Positions 6,344 to 13,655 are shown, counted from the first letter of the stretch. The stretch: DNA of 15,974 nucleotides from CAYRVX01 sp964642165 (GCA_964642165.1 CAZXOC010000170.1:1-15974); one strand, 5' to 3'. Notes: generated by a model not told the origin, from the sequence alone. Numbers and translations: made by a program.

Positions 6344-7810
6344 ATGGCCAAGGCCGATAACGTAAGTTTCCTGGAATCCCACATCGAGAAGATCGCGCTG
6401 CTGGCCTGCCTGGCGCTGCTGGGCGCGGCGGCGTACCATTGGCTCTTCTCGTCCCCCGTGGCCCTGACGGTGATTCCCCCCAGCGGCAGGGGCAAATCCA
6501 TCCGGGTCTCGCCGAAGGAAGCCGATCAGGTCCTCAGCGACGCCGCGCAGAGCGTCCGGGACATGTGGGACCGCGCCGTCCAGCGGGTCGAGCCCGTGCC
6601 GGAATGGGCAGGAGGAGTCCTGGCGCTGCGCAAGATCGACCTGCCTCCCGAGCCGGTGGAGCTGGCCCTGCCGGGGCTCGAGCTGCGGCTGGAGGAAGAG
6701 GTCAAGGGGATCAAGAAGGTCAGGCTCAAAGACGTGCTGGCCGCCATGCCCCTGCCCGCCAAGCCCGTCGCCGCCGCCTACACGGAGCTGCCCAAGAGGA
6801 TGCCCCTCGCAGACGCGCGCGTGGCTCGAGGCCTGGCGCTCTATCCCGCCAACCAGTTGGCCACCGCCTGGACGAACCTGCTCGGCCCGCACGGCGTCAC
6901 CGTGCGGCTCGTGGCCAGGAAGATGATCGTCGAGTCCCAGGAGCGGCAGGCCGACGGCCAGTGGGGTCCTGTCCAGGTCGTCACCATCGCGCGCCGCCCG
7001 AGGGTCAATGCCGCCGGCGAGGAGCTCAAGCCGCCGGTCATCCCCGCGCTGGCTCCCGACGGCAAGAACGTCCAGGACGTGCGCGGCAAGCGGGACGAGC
7101 TGGCCCAGCCGACCTGGCAGGAGTACATTCTCCGGCCGGAGTACTACCAGATCTACCTGCCCGTCCGCGGCGGATGGGTGGACTGGAAGGTGCACCTGCC
7201 GACGGTCACGCGCCAGGCGGGGGACGCCGTGGTCCTTTTCCACGACGAAGGGACGATGAAGGTCGGCAGCAGCTACCGCTACCGCGTCAAGCTGGTGTTC
7301 GTCAACCCGATCCTGACCTACGAGGGGGCGGTCAAGCCGAAGGACATCGGCGACACGCGGGTCGCGGAGGTCGCCACGCAGTTCAGCGGCTGGTCCGACC
7401 CGGTCTCGGTGACGCGGGAGGTGCACTTCTTCCTGACCGGGGCCAGCGAGACCACGAGACAGATGACCGTGACCGTCTACGTGCACAAGTGGGGGCAGTG
7501 GGTCAAGCAGACGTTCCAGATCAAGCCGGGCGACGCCATCGGCGGCAAGAAGAGCGTCGACATGATCCACCCGCTCGGGCAGCCGGGCGAGACGACCCGC
7601 GTGGAGGTGGACTTCTCGACCGTCGCGGCGGCGCTTCGCTTCCACTTCACGAAGGTCCTGATGGAGCGGGGGAGCTTCCGGAGGCGGGCCCCCGAGCTGC
7701 TGTACGTCGACAAGGACGGGAAGCTGGCGTCCCGAATCCTGCCCCTCGACAGCGATGACACGCTGCGCCAGGAGCTGGAGAAGCTGGTCAAACAGGCTCG
7801 CGGCGGGTAG
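6344..7810 (+). CDS. Large single-pass periplasmic protein of the pilus-like cluster, family unknown
   Basis: The protein has 488 residues. Start: ATG with GAGGAGG (6330-6336) 7 nt upstream. A cytoplasmic stretch of about 16 residues precedes one membrane span (near 17-35, IALLACLALLGAAAYHWLF). The remainder is periplasmic, with Pro-rich segments, a beta-rich middle (near 265-390, e.g. EYYQIYLPVRGGWVDWKVHLP and SSYRYRVKLVFVNPIL) and a helical C-terminus. Strings such as YRVKLVFVNP and WSDPVSV recall fibronectin-like beta domains, but this is not a firm call. Its place between the PilO-like gene and the secretin is that of the PilP-type connector, or of Amuc_1099 in Akkermansia; it is much larger than PilP and has no lipobox. 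It may bridge platform and secretin. The gap to the upstream gene is 52 nt; a terminator-like hairpin follows the stop. Confidence 0.72.
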   Translation: MAKADNVSFLESHIEKIALLACLALLGAAAYHWLFSSPVALTVIPPSGRGKSIRVSPKEADQVLSDAAQSVRDMWDRAVQRVEPVPEWAGGVLALRKIDLPPEPVELALPGLELRLEEEVKGIKKVRLKDVLAAMPLPAKPVAAAYTELPKRMPLADARVARGLALYPANQLATAWTNLLGPHGVTVRLVARKMIVESQERQADGQWGPVQVVTIARRPRVNAAGEELKPPVIPALAPDGKNVQDVRGKRDELAQPTWQEYILRPEYYQIYLPVRGGWVDWKVHLPTVTRQAGDAVVLFHDEGTMKVGSSYRYRVKLVFVNPILTYEGAVKPKDIGDTRVAEVATQFSGWSDPVSVTREVHFFLTGASETTRQMTVTVYVHKWGQWVKQTFQIKPGDAIGGKKSVDMIHPLGQPGETTRVEVDFSTVAAALRFHFTKVLMERGSFRRRAPELLYVDKDGKLASRILPLDSDDTLRQELEKLVKQARGG

Positions 7811-7815
7811 GCGAA

Positions 7816-7842
7816 CCGCCCGCTCGGCGGCGGGATTTTTCC
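7816..7842 (+). terminator. Short terminator-like hairpin after the third platform gene
   Basis: Two alternative 5-bp GC stems are possible: CCGCC/GGCGG (7816-7820 with 7826-7830) and CCCGC/GCGGG (7819-7823 with 7830-7834). The second is followed directly by ATTTTTCC. The stem is short, so it may only partly stop transcription. Its place, right after a stop codon and before a promoter, supports the call. Confidence 0.4.
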
Positions 7843-7844
7843 GC

Positions 7845-7874
7845 TTGCAATCCCGTTTGCCGCTGGCGTATGAT
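7845..7874 (+). promoter_or_regulatory. Sigma70-type promoter for the secretin gene
   Basis: TTGCAA (7845-7850, 4 of 6 to TTGACA) and TATGAT (7869-7874, 5 of 6 to TATAAT) are separated by 18 nt in a locally AT-richer patch of a G+C-rich genome. This is the best promoter match in the window. It would give a leader of about 235 nt before the secretin GTG at 8118. Confidence 0.5.
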
Positions 7875-7950
7875 CGCCGCCCAAACGAGGCTTCCGCGCG
7901 GTGAGCTTATTGCTATCGGCACAGATCGGCGGACTTCTTCAGGAGATCCG

Positions 7951-8037
7951 GTGGCGTGTGACTGTGAGTTCTCGGCCAAGGAAGGATGCATGGGCCGTGT
8001 CGGCGCGAGGTGCCCCGTGATGGCCACCCCGCCGTGA
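7951..8037 (+). CDS. Possible 28-residue Cys-rich leader peptide (upstream ORF)
   Basis: GTG at 7951 has AGGAG (7941-7945) 5 nt upstream and opens a 28-codon frame ending in TGA at 8035-8037. The frame is +1 relative to the secretin and stops 80 nt before its start. An in-frame ATG at 7990 with AAGGAAGG (7978-7985) just before it gives a shorter 15-residue alternative. The longer peptide has four cysteines (positions 3, 5, 13, 21) and ends in Pro-Pro before the stop, which could slow termination. It resembles no peptide I know. It could be a regulatory leader peptide or chance. Confidence 0.25.
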   Translation: MACDCEFSAKEGCMGRVGARCPVMATPP

Positions 8038-8103
8038 GCGATATAGACGGTGCATCGACGCCCATCCTCGGGCAGGGCCAACTGGTGCAGGCTTTGTTTT
8101 CGC

Positions 8104-8110
8104 AAAGGAG
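8104..8110 (+). promoter_or_regulatory. Ribosome binding site that fixes the secretin start
   Basis: AAAGGAG lies 7 nt before GTG 8118. An in-frame ATG at 7986 would add 44 residues without a usable Shine-Dalgarno and would bury the signal peptide, so the GTG is preferred. A TTG at 8121 is an equally spaced alternative. Confidence 0.7.
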
Positions 8111-8117
8111 TATCGCA

Positions 8118-11100
8118 GTGTTGATTGGACGCCGATCTCTCTCCCCCGCCTGGGTTGCCGTGGGCCTGCTGCTGGCCGGTGCCGCGGCGATCGCCCAGGA
8201 CGCCGCCTCCGATCAGGCGAAAGTCCTGCTCAAGCAGGGCGTCGCCGAGTACAAGGCCCTGAAGTTCAAGGAGGCCCAATCCACCTTCCTGAGGGTCAAG
8301 GACCTCCTCAAGCAGAACGCCGGCGCCCTGCCGGCGGCCGGCAAGAAGCAGGTCGATGACTACCTCACCCGGGTCCCCGGCGCCATCCGCAAGCAGTACG
8401 CCGCGACGGAGACCTACCGCAGCGCCGAGCAGGCCTTGGCGGCCGGGAAGCTCGACGAGGCCATCCAGGGCTTCGCCCGCGCGGCGACCAGCGAGTTCCT
8501 CAACGAGGCCACCCGCCGCGACGCCCGGGCCCAACTGGCCCTCGCCCAGCAGCGAAAGGAGGCGAAGGCCGTAGCCGCTACGGTGCCCGCGCCGGCCGCG
8601 GTGCCCGCGCCGGCACCCGTGCCCGCGCCGGCACCCGTGCCCGCACCGGCACCGGTGGCCACGCCTGCCCCGACGCCCACGCCGAAGCCCGCCCCCGTCG
8701 CGAAGCCGACGAGCCTGCTGGCCGACGTCCGGCAGCGCAAGGCCAAGGCCCAGGAGCTGCTCAACCGCGGCAAGAAGGCCCTCGATAACAAGGACTTCGA
8801 CACCGCGGCGCGCTACTTCCAGAGCGCCAAGGGGCTCGACCCCGGCCTGGTGGAGGCCGACCAACTCCTGCGGTTCGCCTCCGAGCACGTCTCGCTGATG
8901 ACCACCAGCCGCGCCGGGATCCTCAGCCGGTTGCAGCGCAGGAACCTGGTGGCCAAGCAGGCCGCCATGGTGGACATCCACAAGGCCCTCCAGCAGGCCG
9001 CCGACGCGCTGGGCGCGGCGGACAACGCCGCCGCCTTCCAGAGCGCCGAACAGGCCGCCCGCGTCGCCAAGGACACCCTGACGGCCAACAAGAGCTTCTT
9101 CGGGGCCCTGGAGTACCGCAACGTCCTGGCCCGGATCGAGAACGAGCAGAACCGAATCGCCGTGCGGCGGGACGCCTTCAACAAGGCCGAGGCCGCCGCC
9201 GAGGCGCGCGAGATCGAGCGCATCAAGGCCCAGCGCCGCCTGGAGCAGGAACGGGAACGCCTCCGCAAGATCGCCAAACTGACCCACCAGGCCAAGGACC
9301 TCCGCTCACAGCAGAAGTACGACAAGGCCCTCGAAATCGTCCAGCAGGTCCTCCTGATCGACCCCAAGAACCGGTGGGCCAAGCAGGAAAAGGGCTCCCT
9401 GGTCGAGATGGACATCCTGGCCAAGAGCAAGATCTCCGCGCAGCACCAGCAAGTCGAGGAGGCCAGGGCGATCCTCGACACGCGCCGGTCGGAGATCCCC
9501 TGGCACATCCCGCTGCGATACCCGGAGAACTGGAAGCAGCTCTCGGAGGAGCGCAAGGAGTTCCAGGCCTCGGCGGCCGGCGAGTCCGTCGTCGACGCCG
9601 CCCTCCGCGAAAAGCTCAAGCGCGAGATCGAGCGCCTGAGCTTCGCCGATATCGACTTCAAGGACGTCGTCCAGTTCCTGCGGGAGTACTCCGACGCGAA
9701 CATCCACGTCAACTGGCGTGCCCTTCAGGCGGCCGGCATCGAGATCAATACCAAGGTCACCGTGGACGTGCGGAAGATCAGCGTCAAGCGGGCGCTGGAC
9801 CTGGTGCTGTCGGACGTCAGCGGCGCCGCGGCCGGCGACGCCGCCGAACTGCGCTACGTCATCGACGAGGGCGTCCTGGTCATCTCCACGAAGGCGGACC
9901 TGGCCCGCGTGCCCATCCGCCGCGTGTACGACATCCGCGACCTGCTCGTGCCCGTGCCCGACTTCATGGGCCCGCGGATCGAGATGGAGGAGGCCACCCA
10001 GCAGTCCTACAACACCGGCACGACCAGCTCCACCGGCGGCATCTTCGAGGCCGAGGAGTACCGCGAACGCCAGGAAGAGGAGGAGATCACCAAGGAGAAG
10101 CTCACCGAGGAGTTCGTCAAGCTGGTCCGCAACGCCATCGACCGCGACTCCTGGGGCGATGAGGAAGGCGGCGGGCCCGGAACCGGGTTCATCCAGGTCC
10201 TCAACGGGCAGCTCGTGGTGACCCAGACGGCCGAAAACCACCAGGCCCTCTCCGAGCTGATCGAGAAGCTCCGCGCCGCCCGGACCATCCAGATCACCAT
10301 CGAGGCCCGCTTCATCGTCGTCGACACCGGCTTCCTCAACAGCGTGGGGGTGGACCTGGACTTCTACTTCAACCTCGGCACGAACATGAACCGCGCCGAC
10401 GGCGGGATCGTGACCGACCCGTGGACCGGCTCGACCGTTCCGACCTACACCGACCAGTCCGGGAACGTCATCTCCAGCTTCCCGGTGCTGGGCGCCACCC
10501 CGTGGTACGGCAACCGCCCGGGCAATGCGAAGTACAGCCCGATCGGCGTCAAGCAGGGCTCGGCCTCCTTCATCAGCGGCATCCAGACGCTGGTGGGCAG
10601 CAACGTCGGCCTGGCGGTGGACGACAACGGTCCGGCGATGAGCATCGGCGGGACCTTCCTGGACGACATCCAGGTGGACTTCCTCATCCAGGCCACCCAG
10701 GCCCACGTCTCGACCCGGCAGCTCACCGCGCCGAGGATCACGCTGTCCAACAGCCAGCGGGCCTACATCACCGTCGCGCGGCAGCAGGCCTACGTCCGCG
10801 AGTACATCCCGGTCGTCTCGGGCAACGCGACGGCCTACCGCCCGGTCATCGACTACATCCCGACGGGCGCGGTGCTGGACGTGGCGGCGACGGCCTCCGC
10901 CGATCGGCGATACGTCATGATGACCATCCGCCCGCAGGTCTCCAACCAGGAGGGCGACCCGCTGGCGATCCTGACCGACGGCGGGATCATTCAGCTCCCG
11001 ACCGTCAGCGTGCAGGACCTCCAGACGACCGTCACCGTCCCCGATGGCGGCACGCTCCTGCTCGGCGGGCAGAGGCTCTCCGGCGAGACCGACCGCGAGA

Positions 11101-11270
11101 TGGGAGCGCCCGTCCTCAACAAGATCCCCATCATCAACCGGATGTTCAACAACCGCGCCACCGTGCGAGACGAGCGAACGCTGCTGATCCTGGTCAAGCC
11201 CAAGATCATGATCAACGAGCTCGCCGAGCGCAACGAGAAGCTCTACGTCGAGCCGCCTATCCTGCCGTAA
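8118..11270 (+). CDS. Outer-membrane secretin (PilQ/GspD family) with N-terminal TPR-like repeats
   Basis: The protein has 1050 residues from the GTG. A signal peptide covers about residues 1-26 (basic start, hydrophobic core WVAVGLLLAGAAAIA, cleavage before QDA). TPR-like helices lie at 33-75, 212-245 and 389-418, with a Pro-Ala linker at 156-185 and a charged coiled coil near 355-388. Residues near 505-600 match the STN/N0 domain (FADIDFKDVVQFLREYSDANI). A second N-domain segment starts at YDIRDLL and ends near 691-719 (IQVLNGQLVVTQTAENHQAL). The secretin core runs from IEARFIVVDTGFLNSVGVD (near 728) to the end, with hallmarks VPDGGTLLLGG (near 974) and APVLNKIPIINRMF (near 997). It should oligomerise into the outer-membrane channel for a pilus or secreted substrate. 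No lipobox is present, and no pilotin was seen nearby. A TPR-plus-secretin arrangement next to pilM is what I recall for PVC bacteria. Family call is very sure; pilus versus secretion role is open. Confidence 0.95.
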   Translation: MLIGRRSLSPAWVAVGLLLAGAAAIAQDAASDQAKVLLKQGVAEYKALKFKEAQSTFLRVKDLLKQNAGALPAAGKKQVDDYLTRVPGAIRKQYAATETYRSAEQALAAGKLDEAIQGFARAATSEFLNEATRRDARAQLALAQQRKEAKAVAATVPAPAAVPAPAPVPAPAPVPAPAPVATPAPTPTPKPAPVAKPTSLLADVRQRKAKAQELLNRGKKALDNKDFDTAARYFQSAKGLDPGLVEADQLLRFASEHVSLMTTSRAGILSRLQRRNLVAKQAAMVDIHKALQQAADALGAADNAAAFQSAEQAARVAKDTLTANKSFFGALEYRNVLARIENEQNRIAVRRDAFNKAEAAAEAREIERIKAQRRLEQERERLRKIAKLTHQAKDLRSQQKYDKALEIVQQVLLIDPKNRWAKQEKGSLVEMDILAKSKISAQHQQVEEARAILDTRRSEIPWHIPLRYPENWKQLSEERKEFQASAAGESVVDAALREKLKREIERLSFADIDFKDVVQFLREYSDANIHVNWRALQAAGIEINTKVTVDVRKISVKRALDLVLSDVSGAAAGDAAELRYVIDEGVLVISTKADLARVPIRRVYDIRDLLVPVPDFMGPRIEMEEATQQSYNTGTTSSTGGIFEAEEYRERQEEEEITKEKLTEEFVKLVRNAIDRDSWGDEEGGGPGTGFIQVLNGQLVVTQTAENHQALSELIEKLRAARTIQITIEARFIVVDTGFLNSVGVDLDFYFNLGTNMNRADGGIVTDPWTGSTVPTYTDQSGNVISSFPVLGATPWYGNRPGNAKYSPIGVKQGSASFISGIQTLVGSNVGLAVDDNGPAMSIGGTFLDDIQVDFLIQATQAHVSTRQLTAPRITLSNSQRAYITVARQQAYVREYIPVVSGNATAYRPVIDYIPTGAVLDVAATASADRRYVMMTIRPQVSNQEGDPLAILTDGGIIQLPTVSVQDLQTTVTVPDGGTLLLGGQRLSGETDREMGAPVLNKIPIINRMFNNRATVRDERTLLILVKPKIMINELAERNEKLYVEPPILP
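8583..8672 (+). repeat. Five 18-bp tandem repeats encoding a Pro-Ala-Val linker
   Basis: Units begin at 8583, 8601, 8619, 8637 and 8655. Units 2 and 3 are identical (GTGCCCGCGCCGGCACCC); units 1 and 4 differ at two or three bases and unit 5 is more diverged. They encode VPAPAP-type hexapeptides in frame and continue into a TPTPKPAP stretch. Near-identity of the units suggests recent slippage or recombination and likely length variation among strains. Confidence 0.85.
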
Positions 11271-11302
11271 CGGTGTCGCTCGGCCCCGGACGAGACCCCC
11301 TG

Positions 11303-11345
11303 ATCGGGCCGCGGCTCCTGCGAGAGCTTGCGGCCCGATTTGCAT
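11303..11345 (+). terminator. Strong hairpin after the secretin gene, likely terminator
   Basis: ATCGGGCCGC (11303-11312) pairs perfectly with GCGGCCCGAT (11330-11339), a 10-bp stem. The 17-nt loop can itself form a short GCTC/GAGC helix. It begins 32 nt after the secretin stop. The 3' side is TTTGCATT, not a clean T-run, so intrinsic termination may be weak and an RNA-stability role is possible. Confidence 0.5.
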
Positions 11346-11674
11346 TGGGCCGTCAGGCCGCTGCCGTCGGAAAGCGAGCGTCTCGGGAGCCTCTGCGCCA
11401 AGCGCGCTGCGCGATCCTCCCGAAGCTGCGCGAACTGCGATTGCGGTGGGCATCGCGCTGCACACCGAATGTGCGGCGGCGCACTGAACGTGTGCATGAG
11501 GGCGGGCGGGGTCGGCGCCGGCCCGGCGGCCGACGACCGCCGGAAGCCTTTGCCACGCGGCACATAAGCCTTCCGGATGCCCCGAGGCCCGAAAAGCGCG
11601 GTACGATCGTTGCTGGGACCGGTTACGGGGGGTGGAGTTCGGGTTCGTTTCGCACGATGCGAGAGGAGTCGGTG
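11346..11674 (+). other. Leader region of the YdjY-type gene, no convincing gene
   Basis: About 330 nt separate the hairpin from the next start. A 79-codon frame (11328-11567) is open but lacks a start signal and recognisable sequence. A TACGAT at 11602-11607 could be a -10 element but has no -35 at proper spacing. The main structure is the pair of competing hairpins at 11523-11576, described separately. Confidence 0.4.
11523..11576 (+). promoter_or_regulatory. Two mutually exclusive hairpins upstream of the YdjY-type gene
   Basis: Hairpin A pairs CCGGCGG (11523-11529) with CCGCCGG (11537-11543) around a 7-nt loop. Hairpin B pairs CCGGAAG (11540-11546) with CTTCCGG (11570-11576), with an inner TGCC/GGCA stem (11551-11554 with 11559-11562). 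A and B share bases 11540-11543, so only one can form at a time. This resembles switch or attenuator leaders. Such pairs also arise by chance in GC-rich DNA. Confidence 0.3.
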
Positions 11675-12859
11675 ATGGGAAGGAACACCGTGTTGCTGGC
11701 CGCACTGAGCGCCGCGGGACTGTGGGCGCCGCGGGCGACGCAGGCGGCGGGGAGTCGCCCCGTCGGCAAGCGCGTTGCGATCGGCATGGTCCAGGTCGAC
11801 GTCGCCAAGCGCCGCTGCTCGTTCGAAACCGAGGTCTGCCTGCGCGAAGGCGCGCTGGAGTTCCTCGTGGTCGGCTGGCAGACCAAGACGCACGAGAGCA
11901 TCCTCCACACCAAGGCCAAGGCCTCGCACCTGCACGCGGGCCTGCTGCTGCTCGGGCTGACGCCCGGCAAGCCCGCGCGGTGGTCCGGGCAGGAGGAGGG
12001 CGCCCGGTTCCTGCCGCCGGCCGGGGCGGGCCTGAAGATGGAGCTGGCCTGGAAGGACAAGAACGGCAAGGCGCACCGGGTCGATGCCGGCGCGTGGCTC
12101 AAGGCCGGCGGCGAGAAGCAGTTCACCCCGCCGAAGGAATGGATCTTCGTCGGCTCGGAAGTGCTGCCGGACGGCCGGTACTGGGCCGAGCTGGACGGCG
12201 AGGTCGTCTCGGTGACGAACTTCGCCTCGGCCGTCATCGACGTGCCGTTCCGCAGCTCCAACGTGGACGCGATGAGGGACCTGTTCGCCGACCCGGCGGC
12301 CATCCCGCCGGTCGGCACGAAGGTGGAGGTGATTCTCACCGCCCTGCCGGGCGCCGAGAAGGCCCTCGACGCCCGCAAGATGCTCGAGATCGACCGCTTC
12401 GGGCAGATGCGCATCGACGGCAAGGAGCTGCACGGCGAGAAGCTCCAGGAGTGGGCGGCGAAGTACATCGAGCGCCACGAGAGGGGGCAGGTGGTCCTTC
12501 GCGCGGCGGCTCGGGCCCTGATGCACGACGTGGAAACCGCGCGCACCGACCTGCGCCTCGGCGGCGTCCGCGAGTTCCACGTGCAGCGCGTCCCCGCCCG
12601 GGGCGAGGTCCTGCCCCGAACCCCGCAGCAGGCCCAGCGCGCCTTGACGCAGTGGCGGCACAAGTTCGCGCACGCCGAGGAGTACATCCACGAGCCCGGC
12701 CGGCAGGCCCGGCGCCTCCTCGACCAGATCGAGCTGGAGCTTCGCCGCCGACAGGCCCAGACGAACATGCTGAAGGAGTACGCCGCCCATCTCCGCCAGG
12801 AGCTGGGGCGTTACAAGGTCAGCACCCAGCCGGCCGGGGGCCCCGGCGGGCGGGAGTGA
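11675..12859 (+). CDS. Secreted YdjY-domain protein with ExbD/TolR-like second domain
   Basis: The protein has 394 residues. Start: ATG 6 nt after AGGAG (11664-11668). An N-terminal signal peptide ends near residue 22-25 (LLAALSAAGLWAPRATQA). Residues about 28-175 match the YdjY domain, a family abundant in planctomycetes and of unknown function, with CSFETEVCLREGALEFLVV (C49, C56) and ASHLHAGLLLLGL. Residues about 212-301 read like the periplasmic domain of ExbD/TolR: a strand, then DRFGQMRIDGKEL (near 239-251), a helix, QVVLRAAARALMHDVETA, and a final GGVREFHVQRV strand. The usual ExbD membrane anchor is absent. The tail, 314-385, is a charged helix, probably a coiled coil. The next gene follows 6 nt later and encodes a membrane protein, so the two are likely partners. 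The YdjY call is good; the ExbD-like domain is a pattern-based inference. Confidence 0.85.
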   Translation: MGRNTVLLAALSAAGLWAPRATQAAGSRPVGKRVAIGMVQVDVAKRRCSFETEVCLREGALEFLVVGWQTKTHESILHTKAKASHLHAGLLLLGLTPGKPARWSGQEEGARFLPPAGAGLKMELAWKDKNGKAHRVDAGAWLKAGGEKQFTPPKEWIFVGSEVLPDGRYWAELDGEVVSVTNFASAVIDVPFRSSNVDAMRDLFADPAAIPPVGTKVEVILTALPGAEKALDARKMLEIDRFGQMRIDGKELHGEKLQEWAAKYIERHERGQVVLRAAARALMHDVETARTDLRLGGVREFHVQRVPARGEVLPRTPQQAQRALTQWRHKFAHAEEYIHEPGRQARRLLDQIELELRRRQAQTNMLKEYAAHLRQELGRYKVSTQPAGGPGGRE

Positions 12860-12865
12860 CCGACC

Positions 12866-13642
12866 ATGACCCCCGAGGCGCCCACCGCAGGGGCTCGGGT
12901 CGAGGCCAAGGGCCTGCGCCACCTCGTCGCCCGGGACGGGCGGGCGGTCCTCCTGGCGTTCGTGGCGACTGTCGCGGCGGGGCTGGGCGTGTTCACGGCC
13001 GCCAGGCTGGCCGGCGCGCCGCGGTTACAGGCGGCCCTGGCCGCCCTGGCGGGAACCGTCCTGTGGGTGGCGTTGGCCGCACCCATCCTCGCGGCCAGCG
13101 GGGCCGACACCCTCGCCGCGCTGCTTCGCGGCGGCTGCACCGCCGACGCCGGGGCGGTCACGCTGATCGTGCTCTGGATCGCCTGCCCGCAGGTGACGCT
13201 GCTCGCCGCGGTGGAGATCTACTGCGTGCTGGCGGCGATGGCGCTGCTGGCCGTCGCCGCGTCTCGCCTGGCGCGGTCGCCCGCCGGGCGGTTCGCCGTG
13301 GCCCTGGCGACGGCCGCTGCGCTCACCGTCGCCCTGGCCGGCCCGTTCTGGATCGGTGGCGCCCTGAAGGCGGCCCCCCACCAGGCCGCCAACCGCATCG
13401 CCGCCGCCGCCGTGTACCTCAACGGCTTCTACGCCGTCGCCGCCGCGACGGCCGAAGAGTCCCGCTTCGTCTGGCACCAGGCGTCCGTGCTCTACCGCAT
13501 CACACGCATCGGCGACTACGCCGCCGCGCCGCCGGCACACTGGTACCCCTGCGTGCTCGTCCACGTCGGCGCCGCCGGCCTGCTCGCCGCCGCAGCCGCC
13601 CTGCGCCATCGCCGGCGCCGCGATGCCGACGCCGCACGCTGA
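12866..13642 (+). CDS. Polytopic inner-membrane protein of unknown function
   Basis: The protein has 258 residues. ATG 12866 lies 6 nt after the YdjY-type stop; GGGAG (12853-12857), inside the upstream gene's last codons, serves as ribosome site, indicating translational coupling. I count about six membrane spans: near 27-49, 54-76, 94-112, 113-132, 141-163 and 224-246. A hydrophilic loop of about 60 residues (163-223) contains HQAANRIAAAAVYLNGFYA and the strings WHQASVLYRITRIGDY. The C-terminus is Arg-rich and probably cytoplasmic. I recognise no family. Operon context with a secreted YdjY/ExbD-like protein suggests a small envelope complex, which is inference. It ends 13 nt before the convergent rdgB stop with no clear terminator. 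Confidence 0.8.
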   Translation: MTPEAPTAGARVEAKGLRHLVARDGRAVLLAFVATVAAGLGVFTAARLAGAPRLQAALAALAGTVLWVALAAPILAASGADTLAALLRGGCTADAGAVTLIVLWIACPQVTLLAAVEIYCVLAAMALLAVAASRLARSPAGRFAVALATAAALTVALAGPFWIGGALKAAPHQAANRIAAAAVYLNGFYAVAAATAEESRFVWHQASVLYRITRIGDYAAAPPAHWYPCVLVHVGAAGLLAAAAALRHRRRRDADAAR

Positions 13643-13655
13643 GCCGTCCTGCCCG

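Noticed and set aside
7901..8020. A GTG-initiated 39-codon frame overlapping the Cys-rich upstream ORF
   Set aside because: The nearest purine-rich stretch is too far upstream and weak; the competing frame at 7951 has better initiation signals.
7875..8117. Possible c-di-GMP or cobalamin riboswitch in the secretin leader
   Set aside because: I looked for the conserved cores of these classes and did not find them; short look-alikes such as CGCAAAGG are just the ribosome site region.
8583..8672. Direct repeats considered as a CRISPR-like array
   Set aside because: Units are contiguous, without spacers, and in frame with the secretin; this is a protein linker repeat.
11328..11567. A 79-codon plus-strand frame in the leader of the YdjY-type gene
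   Set aside because: It starts inside the terminator-like stem, has no Shine-Dalgarno and shows no recognisable protein features.
10421..11674. An upstream in-frame extension of the YdjY-type protein through the secretin gene
   Set aside because: The extension overlaps the secretin core out of frame. A proper signal peptide and ribosome site mark the start at 11675.
9306..11705. A 799-codon minus-strand frame opposite the secretin
   Set aside because: It is a shadow frame: the plus strand holds secretin hallmark motifs throughout this stretch.
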